From VRUE01 sp963728365 (GTDB taxonomy: Bacteria; Actinomycetota; Thermoleophilia; Solirubrobacterales; 70-9), in contig CAVSJI010000001.1 in assembly GCA_963728365.1 (NCBI GenBank), forward strand, positions 1,736,001 through 1,800,000: a stretch of DNA of 64,000 nt. The letters run 5' to 3'. Below, in pieces: positions 55,039-63,572 of this stretch; within the stretch, counting starts at the first letter, position 1, and every line of letters begins with the position of its first letter. Below the pieces are notes generated by a model. The model did no database searches. It saw only the letters and a list, made by a program, of their open reading frames with translations, and was not told where the DNA came from. Both the position numbers and the translations under genes were made by a program.

Positions 55039-55767
55039 GTGCGCACGCGCCGCCTGTCCACTCGCATCTCCCGCCGCGCGAAGGCGCGGACCCGGCTTGG
55101 CTGGGCCCGCTCGGAGCGGGCGACAGTGGGGCTGGCGACGATCGCCCTGGGCGGTGCCGCCGTCGTGCTCGCCGGCCAGTTCGGTCGCATGCTCGAGCGG
55201 CGCTCGCGCCAGGACGCGGGCGGAGAGAGCCTGGTCGAGGCGGCGCCCGCGGCGGCAATCGACACGGTCGGCGTAGCGGTCAGCGGCTACAGCGAGGCGC
55301 CGCGCACCGAAACGATCCTCTTCAACCTGCTGGCCGGCTTCCTCGGCTCCTTCGCCGTGGTCCGTCTCTCGACCTGGGGCATCCGCGACAACTGGGGGCC
55401 GTTTCGCAACGTCAGCGTGCGCGGCCGCCACATCCACCACTTCGTGCCGGGAATCGGCATCGCCTTCGCCTCGGGCACCGCGGCGCTGCTGACCGATGAC
55501 GAGTCCCTCGAAGAGCGCCTCGCGGTGACCACCGGCGTCGGCATGGGTCTCACCTTCGACGAGGCCGCCCTGCTGCTCGACCTTCGCGACGTCTACTGGA
55601 CCCGCGGCGGCCTGCTCAGCGTCCAGCTCAGCCTCGGGGCCACCGCGATACTCAGCATCGCGATCCTCACCCAGCGCATGCTCCGCCGCGGCGAGCGTCG
55701 CCGCGAGGCCGAGGGCCTGATCCCCCCGGGCCACAGAGACGGCGAGAGCGCCCGGCCCGAAGCGTAG
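55039..55767 (+). CDS. Conserved integral membrane protein with HIHH motif
   Basis: This 242-residue protein has four to five membrane helices. A central block VSVRGRHIHHFVPGIGIAFA and GVGMGLTFDEAALLLDLRDVYW marks an uncharacterised family widespread in Actinomycetota. Clustered His and acidic residues suggest metal or proton chemistry, but no function is known. GTG starts 20 bp after rplI, so it may be the last gene of the ribosomal operon. A strong terminator follows. Confidence 0.75.
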   Translation: MRTRRLSTRISRRAKARTRLGWARSERATVGLATIALGGAAVVLAGQFGRMLERRSRQDAGGESLVEAAPAAAIDTVGVAVSGYSEAPRTETILFNLLAGFLGSFAVVRLSTWGIRDNWGPFRNVSVRGRHIHHFVPGIGIAFASGTAALLTDDESLEERLAVTTGVGMGLTFDEAALLLDLRDVYWTRGGLLSVQLSLGATAILSIAILTQRMLRRGERRREAEGLIPPGHRDGESARPEA

Positions 55768-55805
55768 AAAGGGCGGCCGGTGGCCGCCCTTTCTTCCCCT
55801 TTTCG
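55766..55805 (+). terminator. Strong intrinsic terminator of the rpsF-rplI operon
   Basis: AGAAAGGGCGGCC pairs perfectly with GGCCGCCCTTTCT across a 3-nt loop, and TTCCCCTTTTCG follows. The stem begins at the stop codon of the membrane-protein gene. It is also positioned to stop the convergent gene. Confidence 0.85.
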
Positions 55806-55824
55806 TCCTGAGTAAAGCTTGGGC

Positions 55825-56598
55825 TCAGCCCTTCGGCTTGCAGGAGCGGACGAAGCTGCCGGTTAGCTTCGTGCCGTCGGCGAAGACCGAGGTGGCTTTG
55901 GCGTTGAGGTGGCCGTCGGGGCATGTGGCGAAGAGGTAGCGCTGATTCTTGTAACCCTTGTTGAAGGTGAGCGAGAAGCTCTTCACCGAGCCGGAGCCGC
56001 CGGCGATCCTCGGGATCGTCGCGACGGACTTGGTGCCGTAGCGACCATGGTGGACCTTCGAGATCTTCACCGTGGTCACCACCGCCGCCGAGACCGGCGA
56101 GCTCAGGTAGGCGTGGATGTAGATCGTCGTCTTGCCGCCCCTGACGCCTCCGTTGAAGGCGAGCAGCTGGCTTTTTGCGACGAACGGGCGCTGTTCGGGG
56201 AATTCGACCTCGACGTTGGTCTTGCCCTTGCCGATGATCGCCTTCTTGCAGATCTGTTCGGCGTGCGCGGTGTCCTGCGCCTGGAGTTTGCCCGAGGTGC
56301 AGACCGGCAGGCCCTTGACGTTGATCGAGCCATGCTTGTCGGTTTCGACGACGACTTCCTTCAGCGCCGGGGGATGGGTCCCGTCAACCGCGGCGATTTC
56401 GCCATTGATGTTGAGGGCGATCGGCGCCGGCTTGCCCTTCTTCGGCAGCGCCGTCGGCGTGAAGCCGCCGTTCAGGGTGATCTTCAGGTTCCCGGACTGG
56501 ATGATCGTCGGGGGGTACTTCTGGGCTGCCGCCACCCCGCCGGCGACGAGGGCGACTGCCGCGCAGATCGCCACTATCGAAATCAAACGCTTGCGCAT
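55825..56598 (-). CDS. Secreted protein of unknown function
   Basis: This 257-residue protein has a signal peptide (RLISIVAICAAVALVAGGVAAA). The mature part is beta-rich, with blocks NLKITLNGGFTPTALPKKGK, APIALNINGEIAAVDGTHPP and RYLFATCPDGHLNAKATSVFADG and four cysteines. It resembles uncharacterised secreted proteins repeated in Thermoleophilia genomes. ATG 56598 has AAGGAGAG upstream. The 150 bp upstream of it contain no gene and probably the promoter. Confidence 0.65.
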   Translation of the reverse strand: MRKRLISIVAICAAVALVAGGVAAAQKYPPTIIQSGNLKITLNGGFTPTALPKKGKPAPIALNINGEIAAVDGTHPPALKEVVVETDKHGSINVKGLPVCTSGKLQAQDTAHAEQICKKAIIGKGKTNVEVEFPEQRPFVAKSQLLAFNGGVRGGKTTIYIHAYLSSPVSAAVVTTVKISKVHHGRYGTKSVATIPRIAGGSGSVKSFSLTFNKGYKNQRYLFATCPDGHLNAKATSVFADGTKLTGSFVRSCKPKG

Positions 56599-56747
56599 GT
56601 GGTCTATCTCTCTCCTTTGCGACCTGGTGCTGACAGCAGCAGCCCCGGCCATCGAAAGCCTTGTAATCCCTCCAACCGCCAACGCTACCAGTCTTCTGTC
56701 CTAGTAAACCCGGCGCTTCACAGAAAAGAGCGGCTTAACAACCGGCG

Positions 56748-57437
56748 CTACTGCTCGAGCATCGCGAGGCGCGTGCGCTCGCGCTCCTCGGCGGCTCGCT
56801 CGGGGCCGAGGAAGGGCAGCGCGATCCAGAACATCAGATCCGGCAGGCGACTCGGCAGGCGGGCAGCGGCGCCGTGGAGGATCTCGCTGTAGAGCAACTC
56901 GTTGATGCCGCCGGCCAGCGAGAGCGAGGTGATGCCGGGCAGCTCGACCGAGGTCTCGGCGCGACCGGCATCGAGAAACCCGGTGAACTGGCGCAGCGCC
57001 GCGTCGCGGCGCGCGAGCGCCTTGGGGCCCGCGGCGAGCACCTCGACGATCGCGAAGCGGGCCTCGTCGGGGTGCTCGGCGAGGTGCTCGAGCAGGGCGC
57101 CAAGCCCGGCGGCGACGCGCTCCGCCCAGGGCGCCCCCTGCTTGGACTCGAAGCCCTGCGCGGTGTCGCCGAGCAGATTTCCGAGCAGCACGTCATAGGT
57201 CGCCAGGAAGCAGTCCTCCTTGGAGGAGAAGAGTTCGTAGAACGTCTTTCTCGAGACGCCCGCGACGCCGATCACGTCCACCACCCGCGTGTCCGGGTAA
57301 CCGCGCTCGGAAACGACCTCGACCATCGCCTGCAGGATGCGCTTGCGCTGGGACTCGGTGACCGCCTCCCGTGGCAACCCGTGCCGGCCCCTCGGCAGGC
57401 GCCCGCTCAACCTAGCCGTGCGTCTACCCGAGGCCAC
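56748..57437 (-). CDS. TetR/AcrR-family regulator
   Basis: About 229 residues, with the helix-turn-helix at residues 25-70 (QRKRILQAMVEVVSERGYPD, GVSRKTFYELFSSKEDCF) and a ligand domain ending PSRLPDLMFWIALPFLGPERA. It is related to the three TetR proteins at 5-7 kb. GTG 57437 keeps the palindromic operator candidates outside the gene; a start at 57500 would place them within it. It probably represses itself and the divergent lipoprotein gene. Confidence 0.83.
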   Translation of the reverse strand: MASGRRTARLSGRLPRGRHGLPREAVTESQRKRILQAMVEVVSERGYPDTRVVDVIGVAGVSRKTFYELFSSKEDCFLATYDVLLGNLLGDTAQGFESKQGAPWAERVAAGLGALLEHLAEHPDEARFAIVEVLAAGPKALARRDAALRQFTGFLDAGRAETSVELPGITSLSLAGGINELLYSEILHGAAARLPSRLPDLMFWIALPFLGPERAAEERERTRLAMLEQ

Positions 57438-57451
57438 CCTCGAACTGTAGA

Positions 57452-57494
57452 ACAGAAGTAGCTTCACCGCGACTTCTGTACCGAGAAGTCTCGG
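57452..57494. promoter_or_regulatory. Candidate TetR operators in the divergent promoter region
   Basis: ACAGAAGT (57452-57459) is mirrored by ACTTCTGT (57472-57479), and a second palindrome CCGAGAAGTCTCGG follows at 57481-57494. Both share AGAAGT-type half-sites. They lie between the TetR gene and the divergent lipoprotein gene. Confidence 0.5.
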
Positions 57495-57522
57495 TTCCAA
57501 AACGACCGGAGTCGCGGGTCAA

Positions 57523-57528
57523 TACAAT
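57523..57528 (+). promoter_or_regulatory. Leaderless-type -10 box (TACAAT)
   Basis: TACAAT ends 8 nt before ATG 57537, with no Shine-Dalgarno sequence. Confidence 0.45.
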
Positions 57529-57536
57529 CGGAATCG

Positions 57537-58238
57537 ATGAGCAGGGGAGGAAGACGGGCGCTGGGTGCGCTGCTGGCGGCGTTGCTTGCTGCGCTGCTGC
57601 TCGTCGCCTGCGGCGGTTCGTCGGATTCGAATTCGACTGCGAGTGGCGAAGGTGGCAGCCAGTCGACGGCGGACCAGGGCGAAAGCCCGCGAGCGGGCGC
57701 CGGGCGCGAATCGGAAGGCGACGCGACGGCCGGCGGAGGCAAGGGGGCCGGGAGCGCGGCGACGAAGAGCAAGCCCAACGTGGCGACGCCGTTGAAGGTC
57801 TCCGGCGGCGGCTCGGAGCAGTTCGTCGTCAAGGGCGGCGACAACAGCATCCAGGAATTCGGAGACGAGGCGGGTGAATCGGAACTCCAGGAAGCGGCCG
57901 AAGCGGTGCACGGATTCTTCGTCGCCCGCGCCGAAGGGCGCTGGGCCGACGCCTGCTCGCGCCTCTCCGCCTCGCTGCTCGATCAGCTCGGACAGCTGGC
58001 GGAAAAGTCCGAACGGCCGAGCTGCGCCTCGTTCCTCGCCTCGTTCACGACCCAGCTCCCGCCGTCCACCTGGCGGGAAATCACCACCGTCGACGCGGGC
58101 AGCCTTCGCCACGAAGGCGAACGAGCCTTCCTGATCTACTACGGCGCCCCCGAAAAAACCGTCTACGCGATGCCGCTCGCCGAAGAAGACGGCGAATGGA
58201 AGGTTGGGGCGCTTTCAGGCGACGCCCTTCCGGGCTGA
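57537..58238 (+). CDS. Putative lipoprotein, unknown function
   Basis: This 233-residue protein has a signal peptide ending in a lipobox (LLLVAC) and then a long Ser/Gly/Glu-rich linker to about residue 85. A small domain follows (ELQEAAEAVHGFFVARAEGR, WADACSRLSASLLDQLGQLA, ending YAMPLAEEDGEWKVGALSGD) that resembles NTF2-like or lumazine-like extracellular domains; this is only suggestive. It is probably controlled by the divergent TetR protein. Confidence 0.65.
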   Translation: MSRGGRRALGALLAALLAALLLVACGGSSDSNSTASGEGGSQSTADQGESPRAGAGRESEGDATAGGGKGAGSAATKSKPNVATPLKVSGGGSEQFVVKGGDNSIQEFGDEAGESELQEAAEAVHGFFVARAEGRWADACSRLSASLLDQLGQLAEKSERPSCASFLASFTTQLPPSTWREITTVDAGSLRHEGERAFLIYYGAPEKTVYAMPLAEEDGEWKVGALSGDALPG

Positions 58239-58264
58239 GCGAAGCGTGCCTGCCCAGGCGCCCG

Positions 58265-59617
58265 TCAGTCCAGGAAGACGACCTGCTCGCGGCCGGGGCC
58301 GACGCCAACCAGCCGGATCGGCACGCCGGCGAGCTCCTCGATGTACTCGAGATAGGCACGCGCCTCGCCGGGCAGGTCGGCAAGCTTGCGGCAGCCGCTG
58401 ATGTCGGCGTCGAAGCCGGGCAGCTCCTCGTACTCGGGCGTGGCGCCGTGCAGGATCGACTGGTGGTAGGGGAAGCTGTCGAGCAGGGCGCCCTCCCGTG
58501 AGCGGTAGCGGACCGCCACCCGCAGGGTCTCGAGACCGGCGAGCACGTCGAGCTTGGTGATCGCCAGCGAGGTCATCCCGTTGATCCGCACCGCATAGCG
58601 CAGCGCAACCAGGTCCATCCAGCCGCAGCGCCGCTCGCGCCCGGTAGTCGTCCCGTACTCGTGGCCCCGTTCGAGCATGTGGCGACCGGCAGCGTCGTCG
58701 AGCTCGGTCGGGAAGGGCCCGGCGCCAACCCGGGTCGCGTAGGCCTTGGCGACGCCCCAGACCTCCTCGATGTCTTTGGGGCCGACGCCGGCGCCGACCG
58801 TCGCCGCGCCGGCGATCGGGTTGGAGGAGGTGACGAACGGATAGGTGCCGTGGTCGAGGTCGAGCAGGGTCGCCTGGGCGCCCTCGAAGATCACCGTGTT
58901 GCCGTTGTCGAGCGCATCCCAACAGAGCCGGGCGGTATCGGCGATGTGCGGCTCCAGCCGGTGGCCGTAGCTGATGTGCTCCTCGGTCATCGCGTGCAGG
59001 TCGAGGCGCGGGTCCGGAGCGTCGCCGATCGCCTGCTCGGCCGCCTCGCGGTCGCCCTCCCCCGCCTCCTTGCGCAGCTTGCGCCGCTGCACCGAGAGTT
59101 CGCGCAGCGCCTGCTGCTTGCTGGCCAGCGCCGTGCGGATCTTCGCCCGCAGGATCTTCTCGTCGAGCAGATCCTGCACGCGGATGCCGAGGCGCAGCGC
59201 CTTGTCGGCGTAGCAGGGGCCGATGCCGCGTCGCGTCGTGCCCAACGAGAGCTTGCCCAGCTTCAACTCGCCGGCCGTGTCGAGCAGCACGTGATAGGGC
59301 ATGATCAGGTGCGCGTTGGCGGAGATCTTCAGGTTGCCGACGTCGACTCCGCGCCGCCGCAGCCCGTCGATCTCGCCGAGCAGGATGCGCGGGTCGAGCA
59401 CCACGCCGTTGCCGATCGCGCAGGTCTTCTCCGGATAGAGGATCCCGGAGGGGATCAGGTGGAACTTGAACTCCTCGCCGTCGCGGACGATCGTGTGGCC
59501 GGCGTTGTTGCCGCCCTGGTAGCGCACGACCATCTCGGCGCGCTCGGCAAGCAGGTCGGTGACCTTGCCCTTGCCCTCGTCGCCCCACTGCGCACCGACT
59601 ATCACCAGCCCTGGCAT
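58265..59617 (-). CDS. purA: Adenylosuccinate synthetase
   Basis: This 450-residue enzyme joins IMP and aspartate with GTP in AMP synthesis. The N-terminal VIVGAQWGDEGKGKVTDLLA (catalytic Asp and P-loop), YQGGNNAGHTIV (catalytic His), TTRRGIGPCYADKALR and FEGAQATLLDLDHGTYPFVT are intact. A charged insert (QRRKLRKEAGEGDREAAEQA) sits between residues 175 and 200. Element A8 lies just upstream. Confidence 0.96.
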   Translation of the reverse strand: MPGLVIVGAQWGDEGKGKVTDLLAERAEMVVRYQGGNNAGHTIVRDGEEFKFHLIPSGILYPEKTCAIGNGVVLDPRILLGEIDGLRRRGVDVGNLKISANAHLIMPYHVLLDTAGELKLGKLSLGTTRRGIGPCYADKALRLGIRVQDLLDEKILRAKIRTALASKQQALRELSVQRRKLRKEAGEGDREAAEQAIGDAPDPRLDLHAMTEEHISYGHRLEPHIADTARLCWDALDNGNTVIFEGAQATLLDLDHGTYPFVTSSNPIAGAATVGAGVGPKDIEEVWGVAKAYATRVGAGPFPTELDDAAGRHMLERGHEYGTTTGRERRCGWMDLVALRYAVRINGMTSLAITKLDVLAGLETLRVAVRYRSREGALLDSFPYHQSILHGATPEYEELPGFDADISGCRKLADLPGEARAYLEYIEELAGVPIRLVGVGPGREQVVFLD

Positions 59618-59658
59618 AGCGGGCGCATTGTGACGGTTGTCCAGGTCGAGTGCCGGTC

Positions 59659-59771
59659 GGAGCGATCCCGGCAGGGATTCCGCTTAACTTTTTCGGTGGA
59701 GACTCCCGGGCTGGCGCCGCAGGCTCACGGCGAAAAAGTGCAAGACGCTCCACCCCTGCCGGGATCGCTCC
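59659..59771. repeat. Family A palindromic element, copy A8
   Basis: Perfect 18-bp arms (59659-59676 and 59754-59771) with the CTTAACTTTTTCGGTGGAGA and CGAAAAAGTGCAAGACG core. The right arm ends on the first base of the TAG stop of the DnaC-like gene. It lies between two same-strand genes. Confidence 0.88.
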
Positions 59772-60475
59772 TACGCAGCCTGGTCATAACGTCGATCGGC
59801 ACCGAATAGCGGGACCCCGGTGCATATTTGACTCAGCCGGGAGACCGTGCGAGCGCCAATTTGGTCTTCGAGCTTGTCCTGGGGAAGGTTTGTCGTGACC
59901 AGGACGGATCGCTGTGCCTCGTAGCGCTCGTTGATCAGCGCATAGAGCTGCTCGAGAACCCAGTCGCTGCGTTTCTCCGCTCCGAGGTCGTCAATGTGCA
60001 GCAAGTCGACGGAGGTGAGACGCTCGAAGAAGGCGAGATAGGAGTCGCCGCCTGGTTCGGAGTCGTAGGTGCGGCGGATTCGCGCGAGCAGCTTGGGCAG
60101 CGAGTAGATCGCGACCGAGTGGCCCGCCTCGAGCGCCACCTTGGAGACCAGCATCGCGAGCGTGGTCTTGCCCGTCCCCGTGTCGCCGAACAGCCAAAGG
60201 CCGCGCCCGGTATCGAGCCGCTGGTCGAGCTCGTCGATGAAGCTGTGCACTTCGCCGACCGCGACCCTGCTCGCCGGATCCCGGGCCATGTCGCTTACCG
60301 GGGGGCGGTCGAAGGAAACGCCGCGGTAGCGAGGCGGGATCACCGAGGCGACTCCTCGGCTGCGACCGCGGCGCAGGCGCTTGGCGCGGCACTCGCATTC
60401 GCGGGCGACGTCCTCGGGACCGAGCACCCAGCCTGAGCCGTCGCAGACGCCCAGCGGGCAGGAACGCTCCGCCAT
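59771..60475 (-). CDS. DnaC/DnaI-like ATPase (putative helicase loader)
   Basis: This 234-residue AAA+ protein has an N-terminal zinc-knuckle-like region (CPLGVCDGSGWV and ECECRAK), Walker A LFGDTGTGKTTLAML near residue 96 and Walker B LLHIDDLGAEK, ending with a sensor region (SVLVTTNLPQDKLEDQIG). Its ATG overlaps the dnaB stop by one base, which strongly suggests it loads or regulates DnaB. IstB is an alternative name for the fold, but no transposase is nearby. Confidence 0.87.
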   Translation of the reverse strand: MAERSCPLGVCDGSGWVLGPEDVARECECRAKRLRRGRSRGVASVIPPRYRGVSFDRPPVSDMARDPASRVAVGEVHSFIDELDQRLDTGRGLWLFGDTGTGKTTLAMLVSKVALEAGHSVAIYSLPKLLARIRRTYDSEPGGDSYLAFFERLTSVDLLHIDDLGAEKRSDWVLEQLYALINERYEAQRSVLVTTNLPQDKLEDQIGARTVSRLSQICTGVPLFGADRRYDQAA

Positions 60476-61899
60476 CAAAACTCAGGCCCCATCGCGGCGG
60501 GGTCCTCGAGCGGGGGGCCTTCGCCGGCCGGCGGCTCGATCGGCTGCTCGTGCCCGGCGTAGTCGGCGAACTTGGGGAAGCGGTCGAGGAAGACCAGCTT
60601 CGGCGTGCCGATCGGACCGTTCCTGTGCTTGGCGATGATCACCTCGGCCAGCCCGTCCGGCTCGTCGTCGGGATCGCGGTAGTAGTCCTCCCGGTAGAGG
60701 AAGGCGACGACGTCCGCGTCCTGCTCCAAATTTCCGCTTTCTCTCAGGTCAGAGAGCATCGGCTTAGGCGGGTGGCGTTGCTCCGGTGCCCGCGAGAGCT
60801 GAGAGATTGCGAGAACGGGCACCTCCAGCTCGCGAGCCAGGATCTTGAGACCCCGGCTCATCTGCCCAACCTGCTCAACCCGATTCGCACGCGGGTCATC
60901 GCTGCGCATGAGCTGCAGATAGTCGACGATGATCAGACCCAGACCCCCTTTGTCCTGCTCTTGCGCGTGCAGGCGGCGTGCCTTTGCCCGCAGATCGAGC
61001 ACACCCAGGTCGGAGGAGTCGTCAAACCAGAGCGGTGCCTCCTCCAGCTCGTTGCATGCCCGCACCACCTTCGGCCAGTCCTTCTGGGACACCTGTCCCT
61101 TGCGCAGCTTGTCGCCGGAGATCCGCGCCCGGCAGGCGATGAAGCGCTGAGCAAGCTCGACCTCCGACATCTCGAGGGAGAAGAAGGCAACCGGCATGCC
61201 CTTCTTGACCGCCACGTTTTCGGCGATGTTGGCCACTATTGCCGACTTCCCCATTGCGGGTCTGGCAGCAAAGATGACCAGGTTGCCCTGCTGAAAGCCG
61301 CCCGTCAGCGAGTCGATGTCGCGAAAGCCGGAGGGGGTACCGGTCAGCTCGGTCTCGCCGGTGGAGAGCTTCTCGAGGCGGTCGACCTCGTCGTGGAGGA
61401 TCTCCGAGAGGAGTTTGAAGTCGCTCGCCTGCTCTTTGTGGGCGACGTCGAAGAGCAGCTTCTCGGCGCGCTCGGAGAGCTCGCGCGGTTCGCCGTCACG
61501 CTCGTGCACCCAACCCTGGATCTCCTGGCCAGCGGCGAGCAGGCGGCGCAGCAGCGAGTTCTGCTGGACGATCTCGGCGTAGTGCTTGGCGTTGCCGGCA
61601 GCGGGGACCTTGGCCGCCAGCTCGGAGACGTAGTGCTTGCCCCCCGCCTCCTCGATCTGGTTGCGCTGCGCCAGCGCCTCGGAGACGCTCAGCTCGTCGA
61701 CCGGCTTCGAGGCTGCGTAGAGGTCGTGGACGGCGGTGAAGATCGTCGCGTGCTTCTCCAGGTAGAAGTCGCCGGCGCCCAGCTTCACCTCGTCGATCAC
61801 CCTGGTCAGCGTCGGCTCGGCGACCAGCATCGCTCCCAGGACCGATTCCTCCGCCTCGATGTTCTGCGGCGGGACGTGGGCTGTCGGAGCGGCGGCCAT
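60475..61899 (-). CDS. dnaB: Replicative DNA helicase DnaB
   Basis: This 474-residue hexameric helicase has the N-terminal domain (PPQNIEAEESVLGAMLVAEP) and RecA-like motor: Walker A ARPAMGKSAIVANIAENVA, VAFFSLEMSEVELAQR, Walker B GLIIVDYLQLM and the arginine-rich C-terminal KHRNGPIGTPKLVFLDRFPKF. There is no intein. It is translationally coupled to the DnaC-like gene. Confidence 0.96.
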   Translation of the reverse strand: MAAAPTAHVPPQNIEAEESVLGAMLVAEPTLTRVIDEVKLGAGDFYLEKHATIFTAVHDLYAASKPVDELSVSEALAQRNQIEEAGGKHYVSELAAKVPAAGNAKHYAEIVQQNSLLRRLLAAGQEIQGWVHERDGEPRELSERAEKLLFDVAHKEQASDFKLLSEILHDEVDRLEKLSTGETELTGTPSGFRDIDSLTGGFQQGNLVIFAARPAMGKSAIVANIAENVAVKKGMPVAFFSLEMSEVELAQRFIACRARISGDKLRKGQVSQKDWPKVVRACNELEEAPLWFDDSSDLGVLDLRAKARRLHAQEQDKGGLGLIIVDYLQLMRSDDPRANRVEQVGQMSRGLKILARELEVPVLAISQLSRAPEQRHPPKPMLSDLRESGNLEQDADVVAFLYREDYYRDPDDEPDGLAEVIIAKHRNGPIGTPKLVFLDRFPKFADYAGHEQPIEPPAGEGPPLEDPAAMGPEF

Positions 61900-62012
61900 T
61901 CGATCTAGTTAAGGGCCGGGAGCGGCGGAACTCGCCCCCGGGCCTCAAGCAAACCAGAGAGGGGCAGCGGCGACAGGCGGCTCCCCGCAACTCCCGCAGA
62001 ATTCGGCGGGCG

Positions 62013-63572
62013 CTATTCGCTCAGTTCGAAGAAGTGCTGATAGGTGGTCGGCGATCCACTGCGGCCCACCGGGTTGAACGGCGCCTGCTGGGTGCAGCCC
62101 GGCGCCGGAACAGAGGCCGAGTCGGTCTGCCCGGCGTAGGCGTATTTCTTCAGGTTTTCGAAGAAGGCCTTCGAGCGCTGTTCGTTCTGTTCGTCGCTCT
62201 TCTTGCTCTGATGCGTGCGTTCCGCGAAGGTCGGGTCCTTGTAGACGTCTTCGTTGAGCGTTGCCGTGACCCCGGAGGTGCAGGTTCGCGTGTCGAAGCT
62301 CGGCAGGCCCGTCGCCAGCGCCTTGCCGGTGAGCGGCTGCGCGTAGGCGTTGGTGCGCCCGGTCGTCGTGCGGCTCGGGAAGGTGGCGAGCGATTCCGGG
62401 TTGAACGGGCCCATTGCACGCAGGTAGTGGACCTTCCCTTCGGGCGGCAGCTTCGCCTGCGACGTCGCGGCCACGTTGGCCATCGTCGCCGCCAGCTCGT
62501 GCTTGTAGAGGTTGAGGCCGGTGAGCACCGGGTTGAGGTTGCGCAGGAACGGGTCGACGGCGCGCAGCAGCGGTGGGAACTCGTCGCGGAAGAGCTTGCG
62601 CAGCGCCGGCAGGCTCGTCGGGGCGCGCGCGATCACCGGCTTCAGCCCTTCGAAGAGGCCCTTTGCCTGGGGGGCGAACTTGGAGAGGGCGACGAGGGTC
62701 GGCGAGAGCTGTTCGGCGACCGGCACCAACTGGCTCATCACCGGCGTCGCCGTCGCCGAGAAGGAGCTGAGCCGGTCGAGGGTCAGCTTCGACTCGTCCT
62801 CGAAGGTCGGAAAGGCACGGAAGAGCGCTTCGATCTGGCGACCGCGGGCGGCGGTCGTGCTGAAGACCGCGTTCGAGTTGCTCACCAGGCTTGCCAGCTC
62901 GCCCTGGCGGCCGCGCAGCGCACTCAGCGAGGTGGCAGCGTTGCGGAAAAGCCGCCTGACCGCGAGCCGCTGACTGTCGAGCACCCGGAAGAGGCGATCG
63001 AACTGGATGAACGCCGGTTCGAACTCGCCGAAGGCGTAGGAGAGGTCGGCGCCGCGACCCTGGATCGCCACTGCGGCTTCCTGCTGCCAGGTCTGGAAGG
63101 CGGCCCTCGTGCGCGGATCGAAGGTGCGGAAGATCTCGTCGAGCTGAACCGATTCGGCGACCTGGGCGGCGGGCAGCGTGCCACCGTCGGCCAGCCTGGG
63201 GCCGCGGCGGTTGCCGGGCGTCAGTTCGATGTAGGTCTCGCCGAGCAAAGTCTTCGTGCGCAGGATCGCCCGCGTTCCGGCCGGCAGCGGCGCGTACTTG
63301 TCGTCGATGTCGACCTTGGCCAGCGAGTGGTGTTCGTCCGGGGCGACGACGATGTCCGCAACCTTGCCGACCGAGACGCCGGAGATGCGCACGTCGGACT
63401 GCTGGGCCAGCTGCGTCGCCTCGGTGAAGGGCACCTTGAGTTCGTAGGTCTTCGCCTTGAACGGCGTCGGCCCGCCGAAGGTGATCCAGAGGAAGAGCAG
63501 GATGCCGAAGCAGGAGAGCGCGAAGCCGGCGATCACCAGGAGCTGGGATGTGCTGGGGGCGCGCTTGCTCAT
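62013..63572 (-). CDS. MCE-family lipid-transport protein
   Basis: This 519-residue protein has one N-terminal helix (LLVIAGFALSCFGILLFLWI) and an MCE domain at about residues 40-120 (VPFTEATQLAQQSDVRISGV, GKVADIVV, ILRTKTLLGETYIELTPG). A long helical region follows that can form a hexameric lipid tunnel, and the C-terminus contains Cys (TRTCTSG, PAPGCTQQ). It overlaps the upstream mce gene by 4 nt, so they belong to one mce operon continuing past the window. Confidence 0.9.
   Translation of the reverse strand: MSKRAPSTSQLLVIAGFALSCFGILLFLWITFGGPTPFKAKTYELKVPFTEATQLAQQSDVRISGVSVGKVADIVVAPDEHHSLAKVDIDDKYAPLPAGTRAILRTKTLLGETYIELTPGNRRGPRLADGGTLPAAQVAESVQLDEIFRTFDPRTRAAFQTWQQEAAVAIQGRGADLSYAFGEFEPAFIQFDRLFRVLDSQRLAVRRLFRNAATSLSALRGRQGELASLVSNSNAVFSTTAARGRQIEALFRAFPTFEDESKLTLDRLSSFSATATPVMSQLVPVAEQLSPTLVALSKFAPQAKGLFEGLKPVIARAPTSLPALRKLFRDEFPPLLRAVDPFLRNLNPVLTGLNLYKHELAATMANVAATSQAKLPPEGKVHYLRAMGPFNPESLATFPSRTTTGRTNAYAQPLTGKALATGLPSFDTRTCTSGVTATLNEDVYKDPTFAERTHQSKKSDEQNEQRSKAFFENLKKYAYAGQTDSASVPAPGCTQQAPFNPVGRSGSPTTYQHFFELSE

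Noticed and set aside
59771..60475. IstB transposition helper
   Set aside because: No IstA or insertion-sequence ends are nearby, and the gene overlaps dnaB, which favours a helicase-loader role.
60475..61899. Intein in DnaB
   Set aside because: The protein has normal length and the Walker A and B regions are uninterrupted.
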